Part shown: positions 16,816 to 26,181 of the stretch, piece by piece | How the letters are laid out: every line of letters starts with the position of its first letter | How positions within the stretch are numbered: the stretch's first letter is position 1 | Origin: an uncultured Cocleimonas sp. | Lineage (GTDB): Bacteria; Pseudomonadota; Gammaproteobacteria; Thiotrichales; Thiotrichaceae | Direction of reading: 5' to 3' | NCBI RefSeq assembly: GCF_947495625.1 | Contig: NZ_CANLZW010000006.1 | Location: 83,536 to 147,535, forward strand | Length of the DNA stretch: 64,000 nucleotides | Program-made: the position numbers and the translations under genes | The notes under the pieces: model-generated | The model's database searches: none | What the model saw: only the letters and a program-made list of their open reading frames with translations | Told to the model about the DNA's origin: nothing

Positions 16816-17721
16816 ATGACTCGCGAAGACTACCAGCAACGTATCGAACAGTTTCTAGAATCAAAACTTGATGCAGGTTTTACTCACAACTCTTCCTCCT
16901 CAAAATTAGATGAGGCTATGCGTTACACTGCATTAGGTGGTGGCAAGCGCGTTCGTCCCTTATTGGTCTATGCTACAGGTGAAGCGCTAGGTATTAATGC
17001 TGACTTATTGGATTTGCCCGCGGCCGCAATTGAATTAATACACGCTTACTCTCTTGTTCATGATGATTTGCCGAGCATGGATGATGATGCACTTAGGCGC
17101 GGTAAACCTACTGCTCATATCGCATTTGATGAGGCAACAGCAATTCTCGCAGGAGATGCTTTGCAAACGATGGCGTTTCAGTTGTTATCCAATCCAATGC
17201 AGGAAATCTGCGCAGAAAATCAATTAAAAATACTCAATATCCTCGCAACTGCCTCGGGTGCAGATGGTATGGTAAAAGGACAAGGTATAGATTTAGCCGC
17301 TGTAGGAAAGAGCTTGAGCGAAGCTGAATTAGAAACTATGCATAACCATAAAACAGGCGCACTAATTACTGCAAGTGTAGAAATGGCGACGTATTGTATG
17401 GAAACAGCAGCAGAAGCAAATAGTGAAATAATAGTAAAACAGAGAAAGAATCTGACAGAGTACTCTAAAGCGATAGGTTTAGCTTTTCAGGTACGAGATG
17501 ATATTCTTGATATTCAAAGCGATACAGAAACCTTAGGAAAACAACAAGGTGCTGATATTGCAGCAGGAAAACCAACGTATCCGTCAATCATGGGAATGTC
17601 GGCGGCTAAAGAAAAATTGTTTAATTTGAACAAAAAAGCGTTAGACTCACTCATAGATTTTGGAGAGGAAGCCGATTCATTAAGAGAGATCGCAAGTTTT
17701 ATCGTTAAGCGTATTGCTTGA
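16816..17721 (+). CDS. ispA: (2E,6E)-farnesyl diphosphate synthase
   Basis: Trans-prenyltransferase that condenses IPP with DMAPP and GPP to give farnesyl diphosphate for quinones, undecaprenyl phosphate and haem O. At 301 residues it is the size of bacterial IspA. The first Asp-rich motif is DDLPSMDDDALRRGKPT (magnesium and allylic substrate), the second is FQVRDDILDIQSD. LGGGKRVRPLL near residue 38 binds IPP. It lies between xseB and dxs, so the isoprenoid enzymes are co-expressed. Confidence 0.96.
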   Translation: MTREDYQQRIEQFLESKLDAGFTHNSSSSKLDEAMRYTALGGGKRVRPLLVYATGEALGINADLLDLPAAAIELIHAYSLVHDDLPSMDDDALRRGKPTAHIAFDEATAILAGDALQTMAFQLLSNPMQEICAENQLKILNILATASGADGMVKGQGIDLAAVGKSLSEAELETMHNHKTGALITASVEMATYCMETAAEANSEIIVKQRKNLTEYSKAIGLAFQVRDDILDIQSDTETLGKQQGADIAAGKPTYPSIMGMSAAKEKLFNLNKKALDSLIDFGEEADSLREIASFIVKRIA

Positions 17722-17810
17722 CCTAGAGCAGTATTGCTTTGTATATACATAGGTACAATCACAAAGCCCCTGCTATCTAGAAACATTACCAAGGCCATAA
17801 ATTAAAATAC

Positions 17811-19682
17811 ATGTTATTTGACAATATAAATACACCCGCCGAATTAAAGAGTCTGTCAATTGAAGAGTTGCCAGCCTTATGTGATGAGGTGCGCCAGTAT
17901 TTATTGAAATCAGTATCAGACTCTGGTGGTCACTTAGCTTCCGGTCTTGGTGCGCTTGAATTAACCGTTGCGTTACACTATGTGTATGACACCCCTAATG
18001 ATCGATTAATCTGGGATGTTGGTCATCAGGCTTATGTGCATAAGCTATTGACTGGCAGAAGAGAAAAACTCAGAACCATAAAGAAAAAAGATGGTTTATG
18101 TGGTTTTCCGCGTCGTGAAGAAAGCAAATACGACGATTTTGGCGTAGGTCATTCCAGTACATCTATTAGTGCTGCTTTGGGTATGGCATTAGCGGCAAAA
18201 CAACAGGGTATTGATCGTCATTCTATCGCTGTGATAGGTGATGGTGCATTGACCGCTGGTTTGGCTTACGAAGCCTTAAATCATGCGGGTGATATTGATA
18301 CAGAAATGCTAGTCGTATTAAACGACAATGATATGTCTATTTCACCCAATGTAGGTGGCTTAAGTAAATATCTGGCACGATTACTGTCTGGTAGTTTTTA
18401 TTCAACAATGCGTGAAAACAGTAAGAAGATTCTTGCGAATACTCCAGTTATGAAGCGCTTTGCCAGACGCGCAGAAGAACACACTAAAGGCATGATCATG
18501 CCTTCTGCAACGTTATTCGAAGAAATGGGTTTTGTTTATTATGGGCCGGTTGATGGTCACGATGTCATCGAGCTCGTTAAAATTCTGGAAAACATCAAAG
18601 ATATTAACGAACCTAAATTTCTACACGTAGTGACTCAAAAAGGTAAAGGTTACGAACCTGCAGAGAAAGACCCCATTGAATATCACGCAGTTTCTGTTTT
18701 TGATTTGAATGCAGGAGTACAGAAGTCTAATAAGCGGAGTACGCCGACGTACACGCAGGTATTTGGTCGCTGGCTGTGTGATATGGCAGCTAAAGAAGAT
18801 AAGCTGGTTGGTATAACGCCAGCTATGCGTGAAGGTTCTGGATTAGTAGAATTTTCTAGAGAGTTTCCTGATCGTTATTACGATGTAGCGATTGCAGAGC
18901 AACACGCAGTGACACTAGCTGCGGGTATGGCTTGTGATGGTCTAAAACCTGTTGTAGCAATTTACTCTACGTTCTTGCAGCGTGCTTATGATCAATTGAT
19001 ACACGATGTTGCGCTTCAAAATCTACCTGTGGTATTTGCTATAGACCGTGCTGGTTTAGTTGGTGCAGACGGGCCTACCCATTCAGGAAACTATGACCTT
19101 TCATATTTGCGCTGTATTCCAAATATGATTGTTATGGCGCCAAGTAACGAAGATGAGTGTCGGCAGATGCTTTATACGGCCTATCAGCAAAATGGCCCAA
19201 CAGCTGTCCGTTATCCACGTGGTAAAGGAATAGGCGTCGAACCCCAGCAAGAGATGCAGGAATTGCCATTAGGAAAAGGTGAAGTGCTACGCAAAGGTAA
19301 CAGCATTGCTATCTTGATGTTTGGCTCATTGCTGGAAGAAGCAACTATTGCAGCCAAGGCCTTCGGAGCGACTCTAGTCAATATGCGTTTTGTTAAACCT
19401 ATCGATGAAGATTTAATCAGGACTTTGTCAGAGTCTCATGAGTTGTTTGTAACACTTGAAGATAATGCGATTAAGGGTGGTGCCGGCAGTGCGGTAAATG
19501 AGTTTTTGCATGATCAAGATATTTCAATCCCTGTATTGAATTGTGGTATCCCTGATGAATACATAGAGCATGCGACTCGCGAACAACAGCTCGAAGAAAT
19601 TGGCCTTGATGGGGCTGGTATCGTTAAGCAGATTGGTGAGTTTAATCAGGGTAAATACTCTGAACATCTTAAAACTGCCTAG
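17811..19682 (+). CDS. dxs: 1-deoxy-D-xylulose-5-phosphate synthase
   Basis: Thiamine-diphosphate enzyme for the first step of the MEP isoprenoid pathway (pyruvate plus glyceraldehyde-3-phosphate). At 623 residues it is full length. The visible signatures are [38 protein letters not shown], the ThDP motif [18 protein letters not shown] with a downstream NDN, and the transketolase-type [13 protein letters not shown] and [15 protein letters not shown]. No intrinsic hairpin-and-U terminator is obvious after the stop; a copy of the poly-G motif lies 58 bp downstream. Confidence 0.97.
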   Translation: MLFDNINTPAELKSLSIEELPALCDEVRQYLLKSVSDSGGHLASGLGALELTVALHYVYDTPNDRLIWDVGHQAYVHKLLTGRREKLRTIKKKDGLCGFPRREESKYDDFGVGHSSTSISAALGMALAAKQQGIDRHSIAVIGDGALTAGLAYEALNHAGDIDTEMLVVLNDNDMSISPNVGGLSKYLARLLSGSFYSTMRENSKKILANTPVMKRFARRAEEHTKGMIMPSATLFEEMGFVYYGPVDGHDVIELVKILENIKDINEPKFLHVVTQKGKGYEPAEKDPIEYHAVSVFDLNAGVQKSNKRSTPTYTQVFGRWLCDMAAKEDKLVGITPAMREGSGLVEFSREFPDRYYDVAIAEQHAVTLAAGMACDGLKPVVAIYSTFLQRAYDQLIHDVALQNLPVVFAIDRAGLVGADGPTHSGNYDLSYLRCIPNMIVMAPSNEDECRQMLYTAYQQNGPTAVRYPRGKGIGVEPQQEMQELPLGKGEVLRKGNSIAILMFGSLLEEATIAAKAFGATLVNMRFVKPIDEDLIRTLSESHELFVTLEDNAIKGGAGSAVNEFLHDQDISIPVLNCGIPDEYIEHATREQQLEEIGLDGAGIVKQIGEFNQGKYSEHLKTA

Positions 19683-19739
19683 GATTAATTCTTTAAAATC
19701 CACTTACTTTTAAATACTCTGACTTTGCATAAAATATCA

Positions 19740-19756
19740 TTAAAAGTAGGGGGGTG
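19740..19756 (+). repeat. dispersed poly-G motif, copy 3, with a decayed inverted partner
   Basis: TTAAAAGTAGGGGGGTG lies 3' of dxs. CCACTTACTTTTAA at 19700-19713 is its partial reverse complement, so a weak hairpin like a degraded version of the one at 13766 can form across 19700-19757. Confidence 0.75.
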
Positions 19757-19859
19757 GCTTCGTTTTGTTTAATCTCTAATTAACTAAGCTCTAATTAATT
19801 AAAGAATAAAGTAATGTCTATCTAATCATCCTCCAGGTGATTATCTGAGATTCAAAATC

Positions 19860-20744
19860 ATGATTTATCTAAAATTGCTCTTAGCCATGTTGATATGGGG
19901 TGGTACTTTCACTTCAGCGAAAATGTTAGGTAATGAGATGGACCCAATTATTTCAGCGCTGTTTCGTTTTGTACTTGCGTCATCTGCATTATTGTTAATT
20001 GTTTTATTTAAACATGGAAAACTTCCTAAGATATCCAAAAAACAATTTTTTGCACTGTTAGGAATGGGAGCAACTGGAATTGCTTCGTATAACCTATTAT
20101 TTTTCTATGGCTTATTACATGCGGAGGCCAGCAGGGGGAGTTTAATAACAGCATCCAATCCAGTATTAACGGCAATCGCTTCAATATTTTTATTCAAGGA
20201 AAAATTAACACCAGTTAGATTAATAGGGCTGGTTTTATGTGTTTTTGGTGCATTCTTAATTATATCTAAAGGTGATTTCAGTATTTTATTTAATAAGGGG
20301 ATCGGTATTGGTGAACTGGCTTTTATCGGTTGTGCGTTTAGTTGGGCAATATATACCTTGATTGGTCGATTTATTAGCAATGAATTATCTTCATTAGTTG
20401 CGATCACTTATGCAAGTTGTTTTGGTACGGTTTTTTTATTGGTCGTCGCTTTGATTTTTAAGCCTTTATCAATCGTATCTGCAGTTAATAATCTTAATTT
20501 AACTGTTGGGTTACATCTACTATATCTGGCCATTTTGGCAACTGTTATCGGGTTTGTATGGTTTCAAGAAGGCGTTAAAGTTTTAGGGGCCGCTAGAGCT
20601 GCGGTGTTTATTTATTTTATGCCTGTGAGTGCTGTTTTTATTGCTTTCTTTGTTCTGAATGAGCAGTTGTCGTTGGTGTTGCTGACAGGGGCAGGTTTAA
20701 TAATCTCAGGCATCTATTTAGTAAATAGAAAGCCAGCAAGCTGA
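19860..20744 (+). CDS. EamA/DMT-family transporter
   Basis: Inner-membrane drug/metabolite transporter of 294 residues with ten predicted TM helices in two EamA repeats. The first repeat starts LLLAMLIWGGTFTSAKML and includes ASRGSLITASNPVLTAIASIFLFKEKLT. The second includes FSWAIYTLIGRF and GAARAAVFIYFMPVSAVFIAFFVLNEQLS. Substrate cannot be inferred; relatives export amino acids or other metabolites. It appears monocistronic, with a poly-G motif copy and a bidirectional terminator downstream. Confidence 0.88.
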   Translation: MIYLKLLLAMLIWGGTFTSAKMLGNEMDPIISALFRFVLASSALLLIVLFKHGKLPKISKKQFFALLGMGATGIASYNLLFFYGLLHAEASRGSLITASNPVLTAIASIFLFKEKLTPVRLIGLVLCVFGAFLIISKGDFSILFNKGIGIGELAFIGCAFSWAIYTLIGRFISNELSSLVAITYASCFGTVFLLVVALIFKPLSIVSAVNNLNLTVGLHLLYLAILATVIGFVWFQEGVKVLGAARAAVFIYFMPVSAVFIAFFVLNEQLSLVLLTGAGLIISGIYLVNRKPAS

Positions 20745-20770
20745 ATTATTAGTGATTGTTATAAAAAAGA

Positions 20771-20789
20771 GCCTATAAGTAGGGGGGTG
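20771..20789 (+). repeat. dispersed poly-G motif, copy 4
   Basis: GCCTATAAGTAGGGGGGTG, identical to the core of the inverted repeat at 13774, lies 26 bp after the EamA stop and is preceded by a run of six A. It sits between two convergent genes, upstream of the separate GC-stem terminator. Confidence 0.85.
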
Positions 20790-20820
20790 ACATTAAGAAT
20801 ATTGCTTTTATTTTTTGCAT

Positions 20821-20847
20821 AAAAAACCACCTTTAAGGTGGTTTTTT
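20821..20847. terminator. bidirectional intrinsic terminator between the EamA gene and aapP
   Basis: Six A, CCACC, TTTAA, GGTGG, six T: a symmetrical hairpin between convergent genes that can act on both strands. Confidence 0.92.
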
Positions 20848-20871
20848 GATTAAGTTTTTAGCAATGTTGTT

Positions 20872-21669
20872 TTAATGGCCAATAATCTGACTTAAGAAAG
20901 CTTGTGTTCTTTCATTCTGTGGATTGTCGAAGAACTCATGTGGATTGTTCTGCTCAACGATTTGTCCTGCATCCATGAAGATAACGCGGTCTGCAACTTT
21001 CTTAGCAAAGCCCATCTCGTGAGTTACACATAGCATAGTCATGCCTTCTTCCGCGAGTTCTACCATTACATCTAGCACTTCAGAGATCATCTCTGGATCA
21101 AGCGCTGAGGTAGGCTCATCAAATAACATGATTTTTGGGTTCATGCATAATGATCTAGCAATGGCTACGCGCTGTTGTTGACCACCCGATAACTGTCCAG
21201 GGTATTTAAGTGCCTGGTCAGGAATCTTTACACGTTCTAGATATTCCATTGCAGTTGCTTCGGCTTCTTTCTTAGGGATTTTGCGAACCCATAATGGCGC
21301 TAATGTTAGGTTCTCTAAGATGGTTAGGTGAGGGAACAGGTTAAAGTGTTGGAATACCATTCCTACTTCTCTGCGTACCGCTTCGATATTCTTAATATCT
21401 TCGTTTAATGCAACACCATCAACCGAAAGGCTGCCTTCCTGAAATTCCTCAAGGCGATTGATACAACGGATCAAGGTAGATTTACCAGAACCTGATGGAC
21501 CACAAACAACGATTCGCTCGCCCTTGGCTACGTCTAAATCTATATCTTTAAGCACATGGAAAGTGCCATACCATTTGTTCAGACCCTCAATTTGAATAAT
21601 AGAATCTGCATTCTTTGTTCTTGCTTCAGTTGTTGACGAGTTATTGTCAGACGTTGTCGTAGTAGACAT
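20872..21669 (-). CDS. aapP: general L-amino-acid ABC transporter ATPase
   Basis: Cytoplasmic ATPase of a polar-amino-acid importer, 265 residues. Walker A is GPSGSGKST, the signature is [15 protein letters not shown] and Walker B is [15 protein letters not shown], with the H-loop in CVTHEMGF. The first ~20 residues are a Thr/Ser/Asn-rich extension. It is the last gene of aapJQMP; the operon order and the two unusually large permeases identify the Aap type rather than the Gln- or His-type systems. Confidence 0.93.
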   Translation of the reverse strand: MSTTTTSDNNSSTTEARTKNADSIIQIEGLNKWYGTFHVLKDIDLDVAKGERIVVCGPSGSGKSTLIRCINRLEEFQEGSLSVDGVALNEDIKNIEAVRREVGMVFQHFNLFPHLTILENLTLAPLWVRKIPKKEAEATAMEYLERVKIPDQALKYPGQLSGGQQQRVAIARSLCMNPKIMLFDEPTSALDPEMISEVLDVMVELAEEGMTMLCVTHEMGFAKKVADRVIFMDAGQIVEQNNPHEFFDNPQNERTQAFLSQIIGH

Positions 21670-21690
21670 AAAATTTCTCCGAATATCTAA

Positions 21691-22794
21691 TTAGCTTCTT
21701 GAGTGGCCAGTATTGAGTTTCTGTTCGATGTGTACGCTGATGCGTGACATTGTGTAACAGAAAACCCAGAACACGAACGCTACAAACACATAACCTTCTA
21801 TGTGATGACCGCCGAGCCAATTTGAATTTTGCAATGCTGCTTGAATAGTACTTAGTATCTCAAACAATCCGATGATCAATACCAAGGTTGTGTCTTTGAA
21901 TAGAGCAATAAAGGTATTCACGATATTAGGAATCGAAATCTTTAGAGCTTGTGGTAACACAATCAGGCGCATGGTTTTCCAGTAGCCTAAACCAAGTGAG
22001 TTGGCTGCTTCAACCTGTCCTTTTGGAATCGCTTGTAAGCCACCACGAATAACTTCTGCCATATATGCTGATTGGAAAAGTGTAATTGCGATGAAAGCAC
22101 GCATTAACTTATCTAATTGAACGCCAGCAGGAAAAAATAGAGGTAGCATTACAGAACCCATAAAGAGGATCGTAATTAACGGAACACCACGAAATAACTC
22201 AATCGACGAAATACAGACAACTTTCACAAATGGCATTTGAGATTGACGACCAAGTGCCCAAATGATGCCGATAGGTAGTGACATTAAGATGCCAGCAAAT
22301 GCGAGAAGGATGTTAAGTGAGAACCCGCCCCATTTATCAGTACTTACTGTTTCTAATCCTAGACCGCCATACATTAGCCATATAGAGATTAAAGGGTAAA
22401 CTAATAGGCTAACCCAGCCTACGCGTCGACGTAAGTGCTGAGGCAGGAAGAATTGCATGACAACAACTGCAACTAATCCGATTAAAGCTAGATTAACTCG
22501 CCAGCGAAGTTCCTCAGGGTAAGATCCATAAAGTAACTGACCAGACCATTGTTTAATGAAAATCCAACATGCGCCAGATTTAGTGCATTCGTCTTGTGTT
22601 GTTCCAACCCAATTAGCACTAATGAAAGCCCAATCTAATACAGGTGGAATAAATCGAATAATGATGTAAGCAAAAAATACTGTTAATAAAGTATTTACTG
22701 GTGATGAAAATAAACTTTCCTTCATCCATGCAATTGGACCAATTGCACTTGAAGGCGGTTTTCTTGCTTCTATTGGTGTAAATGTATTATCCAT
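21691..22794 (-). CDS. aapM: general L-amino-acid ABC transporter permease AapM
   Basis: Inner-membrane permease of 367 residues. A long N-terminal part with extra TM helices and a loop containing CTKSGACWIF precedes the standard polar amino-acid permease domain. The EAA loop is EVIRGGLQAIPKGQVEAANSLGLGYWKTMRLIVLPQALK. It pairs with AapQ as a heterodimer. It lies 21 bp before aapP and 12 bp after aapQ. Confidence 0.92.
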   Translation of the reverse strand: MDNTFTPIEARKPPSSAIGPIAWMKESLFSSPVNTLLTVFFAYIIIRFIPPVLDWAFISANWVGTTQDECTKSGACWIFIKQWSGQLLYGSYPEELRWRVNLALIGLVAVVVMQFFLPQHLRRRVGWVSLLVYPLISIWLMYGGLGLETVSTDKWGGFSLNILLAFAGILMSLPIGIIWALGRQSQMPFVKVVCISSIELFRGVPLITILFMGSVMLPLFFPAGVQLDKLMRAFIAITLFQSAYMAEVIRGGLQAIPKGQVEAANSLGLGYWKTMRLIVLPQALKISIPNIVNTFIALFKDTTLVLIIGLFEILSTIQAALQNSNWLGGHHIEGYVFVAFVFWVFCYTMSRISVHIEQKLNTGHSRS

Positions 22795-22806
22795 AGCAAT
22801 AGCCTC

Positions 22807-24000
22807 CTAGCGCTCAACGAGTTTAATACGAGCGTTATACCAATTCATAAACATGGATAACGTTAAGTTAATTAATAGATAGACCATCATCGTCATAAAT
22901 ACGATTTCCACAGCCTGTCCAACCTGATTTAGTGTCGAGCCCATAAATACCGCAACTAAATCTGGGTAACCGATTGCCATTGCTAGCGATGAGTTCTTAA
23001 TCAAGTTTTGGTACTGACTGTTAAGTGGAGGTACGATAACGCGAAGTGCCTGTGGAATTGTTACAAAGCGTAATACCTTCGCATGAGGTAAACCTAGTGC
23101 AGCAGCAGCCTCTACTTGACCGTGTGATACGGACTGAACACCCGCACGAACGGCTTCTGCGATAAATGCTGCAGTGTATACAGACAAAGCAACCGTTAAA
23201 GCAACAAGTTCAGGGATCAACGTCATACCACCTTTAAAGCCGAAGCCTTCCAGTTTCGGTACTTCAACAGATGCTGGTGAACCCGCAATTAAGAAAGTGA
23301 GTAAAGGTAAGCCAATTATCAATCCTAACGTTGCCCAAAGAGTTGGAAAGGGTTGTCCTGTATTTTCTTGACGTTTTCTGGCCCAGCGGCTTAAAAAGAA
23401 GGCGCCTGCAATGGCCGCTAATAAGGCGTAAAACACAATGCTAGCACCATCAGACCACACTATCTTCGGAACTGATAAGCCTCGTACATTAACAAATATC
23501 GAATCTGCAACAGAGATACTGTCGCGGACGCCCGGTAAAGTTGCTAGTACCGCAAAATACCAAAAGAATATTTGTAGTAAAAGAGGGATGTTACGAAACG
23601 TTTCTACAAAAACTGTCGCAACTTTAGCGACTAGCCAGTTAGATGATAAACGAGAAACACCAACCAGGAAGCCCAGCAAGGTCGCAAACACAATACTAAT
23701 GGCCGAGACCAAAAGAGTATTTAATAACCCGACAAAAAAGGTTCTTCCATATGAGTCAGTGGCTTCAAAAGGTATCAGTGATAATAATATATCAAAGCCT
23801 GCAGGCTGGCTCATGAAACCAAAACCTGTACGGATGCCTCTAGCCTCCATATTAGTCATGGTGTTGTTGTAGATGGTGTAGAAAAAATACGCGAGTCCCA
23901 AAAATACGATTACCTGAAATATTACTGATCGTACTTCTGCACGATTGTAAAAAGCGGCCTTGGGAGTTGCGGAAGAGTTTTTGGATTTGTTAGTTTGCAT
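22807..24000 (-). CDS. aapQ: general L-amino-acid ABC transporter permease AapQ
   Basis: Inner-membrane permease of 397 residues, large for this family, as is typical of AapQ. The N-terminal half contains NMEARGIRTGFGFMSQPAGFDI, a signature of the Aap subfamily. The C-terminal EAA loop is EAVRAGVQSVSHGQVEAAAALGLPHAKVLRFVTIPQALR. A hairpin separates it from aapJ, consistent with higher expression of the binding protein than of the membrane subunits. Confidence 0.93.
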   Translation of the reverse strand: MQTNKSKNSSATPKAAFYNRAEVRSVIFQVIVFLGLAYFFYTIYNNTMTNMEARGIRTGFGFMSQPAGFDILLSLIPFEATDSYGRTFFVGLLNTLLVSAISIVFATLLGFLVGVSRLSSNWLVAKVATVFVETFRNIPLLLQIFFWYFAVLATLPGVRDSISVADSIFVNVRGLSVPKIVWSDGASIVFYALLAAIAGAFFLSRWARKRQENTGQPFPTLWATLGLIIGLPLLTFLIAGSPASVEVPKLEGFGFKGGMTLIPELVALTVALSVYTAAFIAEAVRAGVQSVSHGQVEAAAALGLPHAKVLRFVTIPQALRVIVPPLNSQYQNLIKNSSLAMAIGYPDLVAVFMGSTLNQVGQAVEIVFMTMMVYLLINLTLSMFMNWYNARIKLVER

Positions 24001-24088
24001 ATATTTAAACTATCGTTGATTAACTCATTTGTGCGCTCTGAAAGAATTAAGCGAACAGAATTTTAAGGAAAAAATAGCTGGCAAAACT

Positions 24089-24108
24089 AAGGGGTCAGAA
24101 GACCCCTT
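24089..24108 (-). other. hairpin between aapJ and aapQ (attenuator or mRNA-stability element)
   Basis: AAGGGGTC and GACCCCTT are separated by four bases in the 124-bp gap after aapJ. On the minus strand it is followed only by AGTTTTG, so it should be a partial terminator or a block to 3' exonucleases. This is common after periplasmic binding-protein genes and would favour aapJ mRNA. Confidence 0.75.
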
Positions 24109-24124
24109 AATCTAGCATTTGCAA

Positions 24125-25135
24125 TTATCGCATTGCTGGAGAGTAAAGGATTCCGCCTTTGTTCCACTGAGCGTTTAAGCCACGTGAAATTTTAAGTGCT
24201 GAGCCCATGCCCACATTACGCTCGAAAGACTCAGAGTAGTTACCAACTTGCTTGATAATCTGATGAGCCCAATCAGCGCTAAGGCCTAGTTTTTCACCTA
24301 AATCGCCTTCAGATCCTAAAAGACGTTTTTGACCAGGCTTACCAGATTTAGCCATTTCGTCTGCATTTGCAGATGTAACGCCTTGGAATTCACCTTCGAT
24401 CATTGCATTAAGTGACCACTTTACGATGTTGAACCATTTGTCATCGCCTTGGCGTACAACAGGTCCTAGTGGCTCTTTAGAGATAACTTCTGGTAATACT
24501 ACTGCACCTTCAGGATCTTTAAGGCCAATACGTAGAGAGTAAAGTTGTGATTGGTCAGAAACTAAGAAGTCACAACGACCTGATTCAAAACCAGAGCGAG
24601 TCTGATCAGAAGTTTCAAAAGTTACAACTTTGTACTTCATGTTGTTTTCACGGAAGTAATCAGCAATTGCTAATTCTGTAGAAGTACCAGCCTGGATACA
24701 TGCTGCAGCACCATCTAGCTTAAGTGCGCTATCAATACCTAACTTCTTGTTAACCATGAAGCCAGCACCATCATAATAAACTACTCCAGCAAAGTTCAGG
24801 CCAAGTGATGTATCACGTGTAGCAGTCCAGGTAGTGTTACGAGATAAGATATCGATCTCGCCAGACTGAAGTGCTGTGAAACGCTCTTTAGCCGTTAATG
24901 GCTTGTAGCTAACTTTTGAAGCATCACCTAAAACAGCTGCTGCAACTCCGCGACAAACGTCTACGTCTAGTCCGCTCCAGTTACCTTTTTCATCTTTTTG
25001 AGAAAAGCCAGCTAGGCCAGTACTAACGCCACACTTTAGCATTCCTGCTTTTTTAACATCTTCTAGTGTGTCAGCTTGTACATTTGTGCTAAAAATAGCA
25101 GCAGTTACAAGACCGAATAAAACGCTTTTTTTCAT
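24125..25135 (-). CDS. aapJ: general L-amino-acid ABC transporter periplasmic binding protein
   Basis: Periplasmic substrate-binding protein of 336 residues. The ATG at 25135 is preferred over the in-frame ATG at 25147 because the latter overlaps the Shine-Dalgarno GAGGT of the former. A Sec signal peptide (MKKSVLFGLVTAAIFSTNVQA) precedes DTLEDVKKAGMLKCGVSTGLAGFS, and GLDVDVCRGVAAAVLGD with RFTALQSGEIDILSRNTTWT is the ligand-binding core of the AapJ/BztA group. It probably delivers a broad range of L-amino acids to AapQMP. Confidence 0.93.
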   Translation of the reverse strand: MKKSVLFGLVTAAIFSTNVQADTLEDVKKAGMLKCGVSTGLAGFSQKDEKGNWSGLDVDVCRGVAAAVLGDASKVSYKPLTAKERFTALQSGEIDILSRNTTWTATRDTSLGLNFAGVVYYDGAGFMVNKKLGIDSALKLDGAAACIQAGTSTELAIADYFRENNMKYKVVTFETSDQTRSGFESGRCDFLVSDQSQLYSLRIGLKDPEGAVVLPEVISKEPLGPVVRQGDDKWFNIVKWSLNAMIEGEFQGVTSANADEMAKSGKPGQKRLLGSEGDLGEKLGLSADWAHQIIKQVGNYSESFERNVGMGSALKISRGLNAQWNKGGILYSPAMR

Positions 25136-25147
25136 GGTATACCTCAT

Positions 25148-25546
25148 TAATTGTGTAGGGGGTTAAAATGCCGCGCAAAAATAAAGATTGGAATTGTCAT
25201 ATAGCAATTCCAATACCTAGTATTAATTATTCGCACGAATGCATCTTACACAGAGTAAAGACTATTTTTCAAGCTTTGTCAGGTTTATTTTTATTCTTTA
25301 TAAAACAGTATATTAGTATGTACTTATGGCGCTTTTGAAGCAGTTCATATAACTAAGTAAAATTACTTAATTTTATTGATATAAAGAGCCTTAAATAATA
25401 AAAATTGAACACTTTGTCGATTTGATAGCTCTTAATAGTTGACGCGAGTTGAAGTTTTGTTTTTGACGTTTAAATTACGTATACTCAAACTCTTTCATTT
25501 CTTAGGCATTTTTAAAGCCAACTTTCATTCAGGATTTAATGTAATT
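25148..25546. other. divergent promoter region aapJ / zapB-like, with a small palindrome
   Basis: About 400 bp of AT-rich DNA with no convincing coding signal. TAAGTAAAATTACTTA at 25354-25369 is a palindrome (7-bp arms, 2-bp centre) suitable for a dimeric regulator. Promoters for both flanking units must lie here, but no -35/-10 pair stands out. Confidence 0.35.
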
Positions 25547-25786
25547 ATGAATAGGACATCCAATGATGAGCAGCCTTCTATTAATACTAAAATAGATAAA
25601 TTAGAAAATTCAGTAAAAGAATTGTTGGCATATTGTCAAAAACTCTCAGAAGAGAACGATGCCTTTAAGTTTAATAATCAGCAATTAATGCTGGAAAGAT
25701 CAGAGCTACAGGCTAAAAACGACAAAGTAAGAGGTCAGGTAGAAGCCATGATGGAAAGACTAAAAGCAATGGATAAGGCATCCTAA
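25547..25786 (+). CDS. ZapB-like coiled-coil protein (TIGR02449 type)
   Basis: Small cytoplasmic coiled-coil protein, 79 residues from the ATG at 25547 (an in-frame TTG at 25439 would add an unlikely hydrophobic leader). KIDKLENSVKELLAYCQKLSEENDAF continues into LMLERSELQAKNDKVRGQVEAMMERLKAM, one uninterrupted heptad pattern. Proteins of this type regularly sit just upstream of zapA in gammaproteobacteria and are presumed to help Z-ring assembly. The gap to zapA is 25 bp. Confidence 0.8.
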   Translation: MNRTSNDEQPSINTKIDKLENSVKELLAYCQKLSEENDAFKFNNQQLMLERSELQAKNDKVRGQVEAMMERLKAMDKAS

Positions 25787-25811
25787 GTATATAAAGGAAA
25801 TAGGGGAAGCA

Positions 25812-26117
25812 ATGATGAGCAGAGAAACAATACCCGTAACAGTTAGAATTCAGGAAAAGGAATATAAAATATCTTGCCCAGAAGGCGAACATGAATCTCT
25901 ATTAATTTCGGCAAGAAGCGTTAATGAAAATATGCAGAAAGTCAGAGAAGGCGGTAAAGCCTTAAGCGCTGATAGAGTTGCGGTAATGGCTGCCATTAAT
26001 ATCGCTCATGATTTAATAAAATCAAATAGAGAGCCGAAAGTTGATGTTGCAGTTTCAGATAGAATCGATGTGCTACAGCAATCAATAGACCGAGTTTTAC
26101 AATCTTCAAAACTATAA
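25812..26117 (+). CDS. zapA: cell division protein ZapA
   Basis: FtsZ-bundling protein of 101 residues. The N-terminal strand-helix part (PVTVRIQEKEYKISCPEGEHESLLISARSVNENM) and RVAVMAAINIAHDLI are the conserved ZapA core, followed by the coiled-coil dimerisation helix. GGGGAAG precedes the double ATG. In many gammaproteobacteria zapA is followed by 6S RNA and ygfA. Here only 64 bp separate it from the Wzi-like gene, so neither is present. Confidence 0.92.
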   Translation: MMSRETIPVTVRIQEKEYKISCPEGEHESLLISARSVNENMQKVREGGKALSADRVAVMAAINIAHDLIKSNREPKVDVAVSDRIDVLQQSIDRVLQSSKL

Positions 26118-26181
26118 TTTATAATCTTATTAGATACACTTAATTATATTAACCAATCTCAAACATCTATCAGGTCTTTGC

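Noticed and set aside
23438..23872. Plus-strand open frames across aapQ, and similar antisense frames elsewhere (for example 5384-5692, 20105-20407, 33198-33569)
   Set aside because: They overlap strongly conserved genes on the other strand, lack ribosome sites and have no recognisable products.
26118..26181. 6S RNA downstream of zapA
   Set aside because: The gap to the next gene is only 64 bp, too short for 6S RNA.
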